A stretch of DNA of 64,000 bases from JAVBKX01 sp031553835 (GTDB taxonomy: Bacteria; Bacteroidota; Bacteroidia; Bacteroidales; Azobacteroidaceae). The notes beneath the pieces were generated by a model. The model searched no databases and was not told the DNA's origin. It saw only the letters and a list, made by a program, of their open reading frames with translations. The DNA lies in NCBI GenBank assembly GCA_031553835.1, contig JAVBKX010000009.1, positions 1 through 64,000 on the forward strand. The letters run 5' to 3'. This document shows positions 28,915-37,547 of this stretch, in pieces; the stretch's first letter is position 1; every line of letters starts with the position of its first letter. The position numbers were made by a program, and so were the translations under genes.

Positions 28915-29790
28915 GTGATCCTTAATATTTTACAAAAAATAAGATTCTTTTTTCATCCGAAGAGAGGATCTTATTTTGCTTTTTATAAGATATTGGGATT
29001 CTTCCCAAAAAACATTCAATTGTACGAAGAAGCCATTTTGCATAAATCGTCTTCCCGGGAAATCGAAAAAGGACGATACAAAAATAACGAACGGCTCGAA
29101 TTTTTAGGAGATGCTATTTTAGACGCTATCATTGCAGACTTAGTATTCCGCCAATTCAAAACAAAAAAAGAAGGTTTCCTTACCAATACCCGTTCCAAAA
29201 TTGTGCAGCGGGAAACATTAGATTATGTTGCGTCACAATTAGGATTACACAACCTTATCATATCTGCGTCCAATATCCATACACACAAAAGTCATATTCT
29301 TGGAAATGCCCTGGAAGCCCTGATCGGAGCGATTTATTTAGATAAAGGATATGAAAAAACCCGTATTTTTATCCAAAAAAAAATCATCAGAAAATTTATA
29401 GATGTAGAAGCGCTTTCTAAAAAAGAAGTTAATTTCAAATCCAAACTGTTAGAATGGTGTCAAAAAAATAAAGTAGAAATGAACTTCATTTTATTGGAAA
29501 ATTTCCCGGATCCCGAAGGTAATCTCGTCTTCCAGACACAGGTCGAATTAAATGGTCTGCCAGCCGGTATCGGCATTGGTTTTTCCAAAAAAGAATCCCA
29601 ACAAAAAGCCACACACATGGCGCTCAAGAAAATCAAATCTGAATCGGAATTCCTCCAGTTAGTATATGACCACAAACTACATACGGAACAAGAGGAACCG
29701 GCCGGACAAGAAGAGCAAATACAAAAAGAAACAACTGAAAAAGAATATTTTACCCAAACAGAACCTGAAATAATTGCCATGGAATCCTGA
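28915..29790 (+). CDS. rnc: Ribonuclease III
   Basis: A 291-residue double-strand RNA endonuclease that matures rRNA and cuts structured mRNAs. The RIBOc signature is at about 58-67 (NERLEFLGDA, with Glu62 and Asp66), a second acidic cluster is in GNALEALIGAIYLDKGY, and a dsRNA-binding domain covers about 175-245. A charged Glu/Gln-rich tail (250-291) is extra compared with shorter homologues. The start is a GTG directly abutting the fabF stop; no ATG alternative exists in the first 80 codons, so expression probably depends on translational coupling. Confidence 0.93.
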   Translation: MILNILQKIRFFFHPKRGSYFAFYKILGFFPKNIQLYEEAILHKSSSREIEKGRYKNNERLEFLGDAILDAIIADLVFRQFKTKKEGFLTNTRSKIVQRETLDYVASQLGLHNLIISASNIHTHKSHILGNALEALIGAIYLDKGYEKTRIFIQKKIIRKFIDVEALSKKEVNFKSKLLEWCQKNKVEMNFILLENFPDPEGNLVFQTQVELNGLPAGIGIGFSKKESQQKATHMALKKIKSESEFLQLVYDHKLHTEQEEPAGQEEQIQKETTEKEYFTQTEPEIIAMES

Positions 29791-29824
29791 TTCTGCCGTT
29801 TACAACATTCTTGTAATTTTTTTT

Positions 29825-29832
29825 TACCTTTG
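29825..29832 (+). promoter_or_regulatory. Putative -7 element (TACCTTTG) for helicase gene
   Basis: TACCTTTG lies 27 bases before the helicase start at 29860. The TTG at 29811 is too close for an ideal -33 box. Confidence 0.4.
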
Positions 29833-29859
29833 AACCTTTAACTGTCAACTCCCGCGAGC

Positions 29860-32079
29860 ATGCATGATGAAAATAACGCAATATTCAGATTAGCTGCCGG
29901 ATTCATCAATGAAACATCCGAACATATTTTCCTTACCGGAAAAGCCGGTACGGGAAAAACCACTTTTTTGCGTTACATCCGCGAAAATACACATAAAACA
30001 GCCGTTGTAGTCGCCCCAACAGGAGTCGCGGCCATCAATGCCGGAGGAACTACCATCCATTCCCTTTTTCAACTACCGTTTGAGCCCTATATTCCCGGAT
30101 TTAATGCTTCGAATAAAAATAGATTCCGTTTTTCGAAAGCAAAATTAGATCTGCTGCGTCAATTGGAATTGCTGATTATTGACGAAGTCAGTATGTTGCG
30201 CGCCGATACGCTCGACTCGATTGATATGCTCATGCAACGGATACGCCGGAATTCAAAACCTTTCGGCGGAGTACAGGTGCTGTACATCGGCGATTTGTTT
30301 CAGCTCCCTCCTATTGCCAAAGAAGATGAATGGGAATTATTGAAAGCATACTATACAGGAACTTTTTTCTTTCATGCTAAAGTTATTCAACAAACTCAAC
30401 CGGTTTATCTCGAACTGAAAAAAATATATCGTCAGGATGATCCGGTTTTTATCCATCTTCTCAACCGGATAAGGAATAATCAAATACTGCCCTCGGATCT
30501 GGAAATGCTGAACCGGCAATACAACCCGGCGTTTATTCCTCCGGACGACCAAAAATTTATCACGTTAACAACTCATAATTATAAGGCCGACCAGATTAAT
30601 AACCGGAAATTAGCCGAAATCAACGACAAAGAATCGGTTTTTACAGGAACTATCCAGGGAGAATTTCCGGATTATGCATTGCCCACAGAGATCAACTTGC
30701 GCCTGAAAACAGGGGCGCAAATCATGTTTATCAAAAACGACACGGAAGAACCCCGACGGTATTATAATGGTAAAATCGCTACTATTAGCCGGATAACTGA
30801 TGACAATGTGTATGTTTTCCTCGAAGATTTTCAATCGGAAATCGCTTTGAGTAAAGAAAGTTGGGACAATATCAGATATACGCTCAACAAAGAAACCGGG
30901 AAAATTAATGAAGAAAAACTTGGATCGTTTTCCCAATATCCGGTCAAATTAGCCTGGGCGATTACCATTCACAAAAGTCAGGGATTGACATTCAATCATG
31001 CTGTAATTGATATCGGAGCTTCATTTGCTGCCGGACAAGCTTATGTTGCCCTGAGCCGGTGCACCGGACTCGATGGGATTGTGCTGCATTCCAAAATTCA
31101 ACCCAATTGTATCCTCACCGACCCGTCTGCCATTCAATTTAGTCAATCCGAAAAAAATGCAGAAGAACTGGAGCACATTTTTTCTTCCGGAAAACGAAAA
31201 TTCTGGGCAGAACGGCTTTTGCTCTATTTCGACTGGAAGCCGATGTATGATGTGCTTTACGAAATGGGTAAATTGCTGGAAGACAAAACGTCGGACGAAT
31301 TTGAACCGGCACGAAAATTATTGGAAGAATTTAAAATACAAACCCGATTGCTCGAAAATACAGCTGTCAAATTCAAATTACAACTGTCGCAACTGACTGC
31401 TGCCCAAGAAAAAATTGACATGGAATTATTACAAGAACGTTGTCAAAAAGCGATCCTCTATTTCCATGAACAAATTATCGACAAAATCCTGAAACCGCTT
31501 CAATATTATATCATTGGAATTCAATCTCATAAACGGATAAAAACATTTGTCAAAAATTTGATGGAGTTGGAAGAAGATATTGTACTCTTTATCGAAAACA
31601 TGAAACGGGTACGCTACAACAACATTCCTCTTGCCACTACATTAACATTGGAAATTCCAAAGCGGAATGAATTGTTTGATGCCGCAAAATCAAAACCAAC
31701 GATTTCCGACATAAAAAAAGAAAAAACAGTTCAAAAACCGAAAACAGAAAAAGGAGCCACACAATTGATGACGTTGGCGATGCACAAAGAAGGACTTTCT
31801 ATCGAAGAAATTGCTTCTCAACGCACATTAGCCTCATCTACAATCGAAACGCACTTGGCTGTCTTCATCCTGAGCGGAGAAATTTCGGCGCTGGAATTCC
31901 TTTCTCCCGACGATCTCAATCAAATATCGCCCATATTGAAGCCTTTTTTGAATGTCGAAAACCCGCCGTTTAAACTCATTATGGAAAATTTAGGTCATCG
32001 TTATTCGTACGGACAACTGAAAATGGCTTTCAACCATTTTGTGTGGACAATTTCTCAACAAAACAATAATTATAATTAA
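29860..32079 (+). CDS. PIF1/RecD2-like DNA helicase with C-terminal helix-turn-helix domain
   Basis: A 739-residue superfamily 1B helicase. Walker A is TGKAGTGKTTFL (about 26-37), followed by a PIF1-like AAPTGVAAINAGG-type motif, Walker B LLIIDEVSMLR, QLPPI (motif III) and the C-terminal ITIHKSQGLTF and AYVALSRC motifs. About 625-690 is an RQC/HTH_40-like domain (LAMHKEGLSIEEIASQRTLASSTIETHL). Proteins of this layout are common in Bacteroidetes and are thought to work in replication or recombination, possibly on G-quadruplex DNA as PIF1 does; that role is inferred. Confidence 0.88.
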   Translation: MHDENNAIFRLAAGFINETSEHIFLTGKAGTGKTTFLRYIRENTHKTAVVVAPTGVAAINAGGTTIHSLFQLPFEPYIPGFNASNKNRFRFSKAKLDLLRQLELLIIDEVSMLRADTLDSIDMLMQRIRRNSKPFGGVQVLYIGDLFQLPPIAKEDEWELLKAYYTGTFFFHAKVIQQTQPVYLELKKIYRQDDPVFIHLLNRIRNNQILPSDLEMLNRQYNPAFIPPDDQKFITLTTHNYKADQINNRKLAEINDKESVFTGTIQGEFPDYALPTEINLRLKTGAQIMFIKNDTEEPRRYYNGKIATISRITDDNVYVFLEDFQSEIALSKESWDNIRYTLNKETGKINEEKLGSFSQYPVKLAWAITIHKSQGLTFNHAVIDIGASFAAGQAYVALSRCTGLDGIVLHSKIQPNCILTDPSAIQFSQSEKNAEELEHIFSSGKRKFWAERLLLYFDWKPMYDVLYEMGKLLEDKTSDEFEPARKLLEEFKIQTRLLENTAVKFKLQLSQLTAAQEKIDMELLQERCQKAILYFHEQIIDKILKPLQYYIIGIQSHKRIKTFVKNLMELEEDIVLFIENMKRVRYNNIPLATTLTLEIPKRNELFDAAKSKPTISDIKKEKTVQKPKTEKGATQLMTLAMHKEGLSIEEIASQRTLASSTIETHLAVFILSGEISALEFLSPDDLNQISPILKPFLNVENPPFKLIMENLGHRYSYGQLKMAFNHFVWTISQQNNNYN

Positions 32080-32162
32080 ACTGTTTTTATTTCATGAACC
32101 GGATACTCATCACTAAACACAAAGGCAACAAGACACAAAAGAATTATTTAAATAAAAATTTC

Positions 32163-33107
32163 ATGTCTTCATTTCTCCGCGTTTATCTTACAAATATTTT
32201 ATTATTAATTTGTTGCGGGTTACCGGTTTTCGGACAAGAAATTGATCCCTCAATCGAAAAACAAACATTCACATTCGCTCAAAAAGATACTTCAAAATTA
32301 AAGTTAGATAAATACCGTCTGAAAGAAACAGAAGGACAACAACCTTGCGTTTTTTTCGTCTTTGGAGGCGGATTTACCAATGGAGAACGAGACCGGAAAG
32401 GCTATCACAATTACTTTAATTTTTTAGCAAAAAGCGGATTTACTGTTATTTCCATTGATTACCGGTTGGGATTGGCCGGAGAAAAACATGGCATTGGAGT
32501 AACTAACTACAAACCACTACAAAATGCTATCAATTTAGCTGTTTCGGATTTATTTTCAGCTACTGAATTCGCCTTGAAAAATGCTGAATCCTGGCAAATC
32601 GATACTTCAAAATTTATTATCAGCGGTTCGAGCGCAGGCGCCATTACCGTAATGCAGGCCGAATATGAAAATCGTAATAAATATCCTTCTTCCGATCTCC
32701 TCCCCCATTCTTTTCAATATGCAGGTGTCATTTCTTTTGCCGGAGCCATTTTCAGAACAGACGGAGGATTAAAATGGCAACAAAAACCTTGTCCAATACT
32801 CCTTTTTCACGGTGATGCCGATAAAATAGTGCCTTACAAACAAATCCGATTTTTCAAATTAGGATTTTTTGGTTCTCAAAAAATCGTGGACAGTTTACGA
32901 GACAATCACTTTCCTTACTGGTTTCTTTCTTTCAAAGGAGCATCCCACGAAATTGCAACCGATCCAATGGACGAACGCCAACCTGAAATTCTCGAATTTA
33001 TTCATCGATTTGTGTTAAACAACGAACAAACTCAAATTGATATGTATTTAAATGAATTCGGAAAAATAAAAGCATCTAATGCACAGTCATATAAAGATTT
33101 ATATTGA
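32163..33107 (+). CDS. Secreted alpha/beta hydrolase (esterase/lipase-like)
   Basis: I place the start at the ATG at 32163 (314 residues) because it opens with a signal peptide (MSSFLRVYLTNILLLICCGLPVFGQ). The longer frame from 32094 would read through a low-complexity repeat (CACAAAGGCAACAAGACACA) seen in other spacers here. The fold shows FFVFGGGF (oxyanion loop), SIDYRLG, the nucleophile elbow SGSSAGA, LLFHGDADKIVPY (acid) and the His of KGASHEIA. It is carboxylesterase-like; the substrate is unknown. It precedes the dcw cluster but is separated by a promoter region. Confidence 0.8.
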   Translation: MSSFLRVYLTNILLLICCGLPVFGQEIDPSIEKQTFTFAQKDTSKLKLDKYRLKETEGQQPCVFFVFGGGFTNGERDRKGYHNYFNFLAKSGFTVISIDYRLGLAGEKHGIGVTNYKPLQNAINLAVSDLFSATEFALKNAESWQIDTSKFIISGSSAGAITVMQAEYENRNKYPSSDLLPHSFQYAGVISFAGAIFRTDGGLKWQQKPCPILLFHGDADKIVPYKQIRFFKLGFFGSQKIVDSLRDNHFPYWFLSFKGASHEIATDPMDERQPEILEFIHRFVLNNEQTQIDMYLNEFGKIKASNAQSYKDLY

Positions 33108-33115
33108 TTTCTTAT

Positions 33116-33282
33116 AAGGCTGTCTCAAAAGTTAAATTAGAACACGAAATACACAGAAATTCACTGTTTATATATTTTTATAATATACTAATATTCAGTT
33201 GAAAATAAAAAATTAATCCGCACTTTTCTGTGTCATCCGTGTCATCTGTGTTCTATTGATCTGCCTTTTAAGACAGACTCTT
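33116..33282. repeat. MITE-like inverted-repeat element containing dispersed repeat copy 2
   Basis: Imperfect terminal arms (AAGGCTGTCTCAAAAG at the left, CTTTTAAGACAGACTCTT at the right) enclose inner arms GAACACGAAATACACAGAAA and a TTTCTGTGTC...TGTGTTC counterpart. The reverse complement of about 33171-33245 matches 1313-1386. It encodes no protein and may be a small non-autonomous mobile element. With the following promoter and MraZ boxes it fills the 383-base gap before mraZ. Confidence 0.55.
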
Positions 33283-33310
33283 GTCAACATGCCCCATTTT
33301 TTTATTTTTG
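33281..33310 (+). promoter_or_regulatory. Candidate dcw promoter (TTG-N19-TATTTTTG)
   Basis: TTG at 33281-33283 and TATTTTTG at 33303-33310 have 19-base spacing, a good Bacteroidetes promoter. A second, weaker candidate (TAAGTTTT at 33403-33410) lies closer to the MraZ boxes. Either would start the mraZ-to-yqeY operon. Confidence 0.5.
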
Positions 33311-33430
33311 TTCATAACCCTCTTGTCATATTTCATTCCCCATATTTTAAGATAATTTCACCATCATTTTGAGTGTTCATAATTTGTTGAAAACTCTGTT
33401 AATAAGTTTTTAATAAATATTAATACGAAA

Positions 33431-33460
33431 AAAGTGGGGAAAAGTGGAGAATTGTGTACT
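33431..33460 (+). promoter_or_regulatory. MraZ boxes (three 10-bp direct repeats)
   Basis: Three consecutive decamers read AAAGTGGGGA, AAAGTGGAGA and ATTGTGTACT. They fit the known MraZ operator logic of GTG[G/T]-containing repeats at 10-bp intervals, placed 31 bases before the chosen mraZ start. MraZ is expected to bind here and repress its own operon. Confidence 0.6.
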
Positions 33461-33490
33461 TTTACCGTGAAAATTAGTCACTTAACAAAA

Positions 33491-33949
33491 ATGGATCGCT
33501 TTTTTGGCAACATAGACGCTAAAACAGATGTGAAAGGACGGGTTTTTGTACCTGCATCTTTCCGAAAAATCTTCCAATCTGCAGGAGATTTGCGACTCAT
33601 TTTGCGAAAAGATGTGTATCAAGATTGCCTGGTGTTATATCCCGAAAGCGTTTGGGATACAGAATTGACTAATATGCGGGCAAAACTTGATAAATGGGAT
33701 CCCGAACAACAAATGCTCTACCGCCAATTTCAAATGGATACGGAAATATTGGAATTAGATTCCAGTGGACGAATCCTGATTCCTAAACGCTATTTACAAT
33801 TAGCAGGAATCACCTCCGAAGTCCGTTTCATCGGAATGGATTATACGATCGAAATCTGGGCGAAACAAAAATTGGAAAAACCGCTGATGGATAGTGCTTC
33901 ATTCCAAAACGGAATGCAAAAATGGATGGCAAAAAAAGAAGATAAGTGA
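33491..33949 (+). CDS. mraZ: Transcriptional regulator MraZ
   Basis: A 152-residue DNA-binding protein made of two SpoVT/AbrB-like repeats (MDRFFGNIDAKTDVKGRVFVPASFRK and LELDSSGRILIPKRYLQLAG). I use the ATG at 33491, since homologues begin at this residue and the upstream GTG at 33434 lies in the operator repeats. MraZ represses the dcw operon; it is the first gene of the cluster and overlaps the start region of rsmH. Confidence 0.93.
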   Translation: MDRFFGNIDAKTDVKGRVFVPASFRKIFQSAGDLRLILRKDVYQDCLVLYPESVWDTELTNMRAKLDKWDPEQQMLYRQFQMDTEILELDSSGRILIPKRYLQLAGITSEVRFIGMDYTIEIWAKQKLEKPLMDSASFQNGMQKWMAKKEDK

Positions 33950-33957
33950 AATGCAGC

Positions 33958-34884
33958 ATGGAAACTCCGATGACATATCATACTCCGGTATTGGCTGACA
34001 CCAGCGTGGATGGATTGAATATCCTGCCAAACGGTATTTATGTTGATGTAACTTTCGGAGGCGGCGGACATTCAAAAAAAATTCTTGAAAAATTAGGCAA
34101 AAAAGGAAAATTATATGGTTTTGACCAGGATGAAGATGCAGAAAAAAATGCTCTCAACGACTCAAGATTTATATTTGTACGAAGCAATTTTCGTTACTTG
34201 TCGAATTTTATGACATGGCACGGAGTGGAAAATATTGACGGACTGCTCGCCGATTTAGGCGTTTCTTCTCATCATTTTGATGATGAAACCCGTGGATTTT
34301 CCTTCCGGTTCGATAGTCAGTTAGACATGAGAATGAACAAGCGAGCCGGAAAAAGTGCAGCCGAAATTCTGAATACTTTCTCGGAAGAAGCGCTGGCCGA
34401 TATTTTTTATCATTACGGAGAATTAAAAAATGCAAGAGCCATTGCCCGAGCCATTATAAAAAGCAGGGAAGCGCAGCCCATTCATACAACAGCTGATTTT
34501 TTAGAACTCCTAAAGCCGTTTTTCGGAAGGGAGAAAGAAAAAAAGTACCTGGCGCAGGCATTTCAAGCCCTCCGCATCGAAGTCAACGGAGAAATGGATG
34601 CATTAAAAGAAATGCTCTCGCAAGCATTGGATTTGCTAAAACCGGGAGGACGCTTAGTCGTCATCACCTACCATTCGTTGGAAGACCGGTTAGTAAAAAA
34701 CTTTTTCAAAACCGGAAACTTTGAAGGTATCCTGGAAAAAGATTTTTATGGAAATCCGATAACGCCATTTCACCTTGTGAATAACAAAGTAATTGTCCCC
34801 GAACAAGATGAACTCGAAAAAAATCCGCGGGCAAGAAGCGCCAAATTAAGAATCGCAGAAAAGAAAAATGGAAGATCTGAATAA
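33958..34884 (+). CDS. rsmH: 16S rRNA (cytosine1402-N4)-methyltransferase
   Basis: About 308 residues. The SAM-binding motif is VDVTFGGGGHSKKIL, with GFDQDEDA, LADLGVSSHHFDD and GRLVVITYHSLEDRLVK further on, all typical of RsmH/MraW. It methylates N4 of C1402 in 16S rRNA. The frame is open from a GTG at 33946; ATG at 33958 or 33970 is more likely (homologues start near MTYHTPVL). It ends 17 bases inside ftsL. Confidence 0.95.
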   Translation: METPMTYHTPVLADTSVDGLNILPNGIYVDVTFGGGGHSKKILEKLGKKGKLYGFDQDEDAEKNALNDSRFIFVRSNFRYLSNFMTWHGVENIDGLLADLGVSSHHFDDETRGFSFRFDSQLDMRMNKRAGKSAAEILNTFSEEALADIFYHYGELKNARAIARAIIKSREAQPIHTTADFLELLKPFFGREKEKKYLAQAFQALRIEVNGEMDALKEMLSQALDLLKPGGRLVVITYHSLEDRLVKNFFKTGNFEGILEKDFYGNPITPFHLVNNKVIVPEQDELEKNPRARSAKLRIAEKKNGRSE

Positions 34885-35239
34885 CATAAACAAACAGGAC
34901 AGTAAGACGTCACAAAAACAAAATAAACAAAAAGTTTCACTGACACAAATCATTGGCGGCGAAATTTTGAAAGAAGATTTTGTGATCAAGCAATTCAAGT
35001 TATTATTATTGATTGCTTTTCTGGCTATTTTACTGATCAGCCACCGCTATTCCTGCTTGCAAAAATTAACGCAAATTGAAGATTTGAAGCGACAACTGAA
35101 TGATGTGAAATACGAAAATCTTGTCATGTCAACCGAATTGACAACAAACAGCCGTCAATCTCAAATCGAAGATTTATTACAAAGCAAAGGGATCGACTTG
35201 AGCACATCAAAAACGCCCGCTTATGAGATTTATAAATAA
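34868..35239 (+). CDS. ftsL: FtsL-like division protein
   Basis: A 123-residue single-pass membrane protein: cytoplasmic N-terminus, membrane segment at about 42-60 (LLLLIAFLAILLI) and a periplasmic coiled coil (QKLTQIEDLKRQLNDVKYENLVMSTEL). It overlaps rsmH by 17 bases and lies six bases before ftsI, the FtsL position in the dcw order. FtsL joins FtsQ/FtsB and activates FtsWI. Confidence 0.85.
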   Translation: MEDLNNINKQDSKTSQKQNKQKVSLTQIIGGEILKEDFVIKQFKLLLLIAFLAILLISHRYSCLQKLTQIEDLKRQLNDVKYENLVMSTELTTNSRQSQIEDLLQSKGIDLSTSKTPAYEIYK

Positions 35240-35244
35240 CAGTA

Positions 35245-37434
35245 ATGGCCAATAACAGTATTTTAACAAATAACAATATCCGGAAAAATTACTTTATCGT
35301 AACGGTTTTCTTCGGATTATTCGTTGTGGCTATCATCGGAAGAGCATTTTATACGTCATTGGCCGAAGGCAGTTTTTGGCGCAAAGTCGGAGCCCGGCAA
35401 ATCAAACCAAATATAGAAGTGCCTGCGCATCGCGGAAATATTTATTCTCACGATGGACAACTCATGGCCACAAGTGAATCGCGTTACCGCCTCTATATCG
35501 ATTTTTGGGCTGAAGGACTTAAAAAAGACACTTTATACAAATATGTCAAACCTTTATCTGTTGAATTGAGCCGGATGTTTCCCGAAAAATCAGCTGCACA
35601 ATATGAAAATGAGTTTCTAAATGGCTGGAAAATGCGGGAACAAGAAGAAAGGCAAATCAACAGCGGAAAAAAAATCGCAAAGAAAAGCCGCGAATATCGT
35701 ATATTAAAAGACCGCGAATTGAATTACCTCCAATTGAAACGGGTTAAAACAATGCCTTTCCTGAGGCAAAATAAAAATAAATCGGGATTGATTACCAAAG
35801 AATTAATGAAACGTACCAAACCCTACGGCACATTGGCTTCGCGGACGATAGGGGACATTTACGGAGAATTGGAAAAGGGAGGGAAAAACGGCCTTGAATT
35901 AGAATATGATTCTTTGTTGAGAGGCATTCCGGGAACCAGTACCCGCCGGAAAATAAACGGACGAATCATTGATGTGATTGATGTAGAACCCATTAGCGGA
36001 AAAGATATTTTTTCTACAATCAATATCAATATTCAGGATATTACTGAAAAAGCATTGTTAGACAAGTTAAAAGAAATTGATGCAGAATCAGGTACGGCCG
36101 TTGTTATGGAAGTGCAAACAGGAGAAATCAAGGCCATAACCAACATGGGAAGAGTAACGGAAGGAGTTTGGGCCGAAACTAAAAACCATGCTGTCGCCGA
36201 CGAAATTGAACCGGGTTCTACATTCAAAGTAGTATCCATGATGGTAGCGCTCGAAGATGGAGTAATTCGTCCCGACGATTCCATCAGCGTAGGAAACGGC
36301 CTGTACAATTATAAAGGTTCGGTGGTAAGAGACCACAATGCCGACAAGGGAGGATACGGAATAATAACGGCTTCAAAGTCTATTCGATATTCGTCGAACG
36401 TGGGAGTAGCAAAAATTATTTTGAAAGGTTACGAAAAAAATCCGGAGAAATTTGTAGAAGGGATCTATAAAATAGGAATCAACCAAGATTTGCATTTGGA
36501 AATTCCGGGCGCCGGACGAGCTAAAATTCGTACGCCAAAAGACCAGTCCAATTACTGGTCTAAAACTACATTGCCCTGGATGTCATTCGGTTATGAAACA
36601 CAGGTTCCTCCGATTTATATGCTGACATTTTTTAATGCCATTGCCAATAATGGAAAAATGGTGAAACCTCTTTTCGTTCGGGAGATTCAAGATCATGGCA
36701 AGACAATCGATAAGAAAAAAATCGAAGTGGTGAATCCGCAAATTTGTTCACCCAATACATTGACCGCCATTCGGGCCATGCTCGACGATGTCGTGAATCA
36801 ACCCGACGGTACCGGAAAACCGGCCAAATCAGACGTTGTTCGCATTGCCGGAAAAACAGGAACTGCACAAATTGCACAAGGCGCCGCCGGTTACAAAGGA
36901 GCCGGATTGAGCCACCAGGTATCGTTCTGCGGATATTTTCCTGCAGATAATCCAAAATATTCTTGTATTGTAGTGATGCGTAAACCCCGTAACGGAGGCG
37001 CTTCCGGAGGATATATGTGCGGAACCGTATTCAAACGCATCGCCGAAGAGGTATATGCTCACAGCATGCCTCAACCGGTTAACGCATATCCGATCGATAG
37101 TTTGCAACCCGTGATACCAACAACTAAAAACGGAAATCTAAAGCAAACAAGGTATGCATTAGACAAATTAGATATCGAATACCACGACGATAGTATTACT
37201 GCGCCCTGGGCAATCAGCTCCATACAAAAAGACAAAATTGTTTTGAATAATAGAAAAATAATCGACAATCTTGTTCCCAATGTGGTAGGAATGGGTGCAA
37301 AAGATGCGGTCTTCTTATTGGAAAGCGCGGGACTGCGAGTCGCTGTATCCGGAAGAGGGACAATATACAGCCAATCGATTACGCCGGGAAGCCGGGTGGT
37401 AAAAGGTCAAACTATAGCTATAACATTGAGATAA
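35245..37434 (+). CDS. ftsI: Penicillin-binding protein, FtsI/PBP3 type, with PASTA domain
   Basis: A 729-residue division transpeptidase. One membrane segment (about 16-36), a PBP dimerisation domain (VPAHRGNIYSHDGQLMATS...), then the transpeptidase with active-site Ser325 (STFK), S383-S-N385 and K537-TGT. A single PASTA domain closes the protein (about 668-729), a common feature of Bacteroidetes FtsI but absent in E. coli. It cross-links septal peptidoglycan together with FtsW. Confidence 0.95.
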   Translation: MANNSILTNNNIRKNYFIVTVFFGLFVVAIIGRAFYTSLAEGSFWRKVGARQIKPNIEVPAHRGNIYSHDGQLMATSESRYRLYIDFWAEGLKKDTLYKYVKPLSVELSRMFPEKSAAQYENEFLNGWKMREQEERQINSGKKIAKKSREYRILKDRELNYLQLKRVKTMPFLRQNKNKSGLITKELMKRTKPYGTLASRTIGDIYGELEKGGKNGLELEYDSLLRGIPGTSTRRKINGRIIDVIDVEPISGKDIFSTININIQDITEKALLDKLKEIDAESGTAVVMEVQTGEIKAITNMGRVTEGVWAETKNHAVADEIEPGSTFKVVSMMVALEDGVIRPDDSISVGNGLYNYKGSVVRDHNADKGGYGIITASKSIRYSSNVGVAKIILKGYEKNPEKFVEGIYKIGINQDLHLEIPGAGRAKIRTPKDQSNYWSKTTLPWMSFGYETQVPPIYMLTFFNAIANNGKMVKPLFVREIQDHGKTIDKKKIEVVNPQICSPNTLTAIRAMLDDVVNQPDGTGKPAKSDVVRIAGKTGTAQIAQGAAGYKGAGLSHQVSFCGYFPADNPKYSCIVVMRKPRNGGASGGYMCGTVFKRIAEEVYAHSMPQPVNAYPIDSLQPVIPTTKNGNLKQTRYALDKLDIEYHDDSITAPWAISSIQKDKIVLNNRKIIDNLVPNVVGMGAKDAVFLLESAGLRVAVSGRGTIYSQSITPGSRVVKGQTIAITLR

Positions 37435-37439
37435 TAATA

Positions 37440-37547
37440 TAAATATGTTAAAGACAATGCAACTAAATATAAAGGTACAAAGGCCCAACGTTTTTGTATT
37501 AAATTTTCTTTGTGTTTTCGTGTCTTTTGTTTATAAATTATAGATAT
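37440..37547. repeat. Low-complexity spacer repeat before murE
   Basis: The spacer has AATATAAAGGTACAAAGG and then TTTCTTTGTGTTTTCGTGTC, imperfectly complementary runs of CACAAAG-type words. The same words recur at 32110-32150. It forms a loose inverted repeat and has no clear terminator or promoter. Confidence 0.45.

Noticed and set aside
32094..32162. Upstream ATG for the alpha/beta hydrolase
   Set aside because: The first 23 codons lie in a low-complexity repeat seen in other spacers, and the signal peptide starts at 32163.
33434..33490. Longer MraZ start at GTG 33434
   Set aside because: It would translate the 10-bp operator repeats; homologues begin at MDRFFG, coded from 33491.
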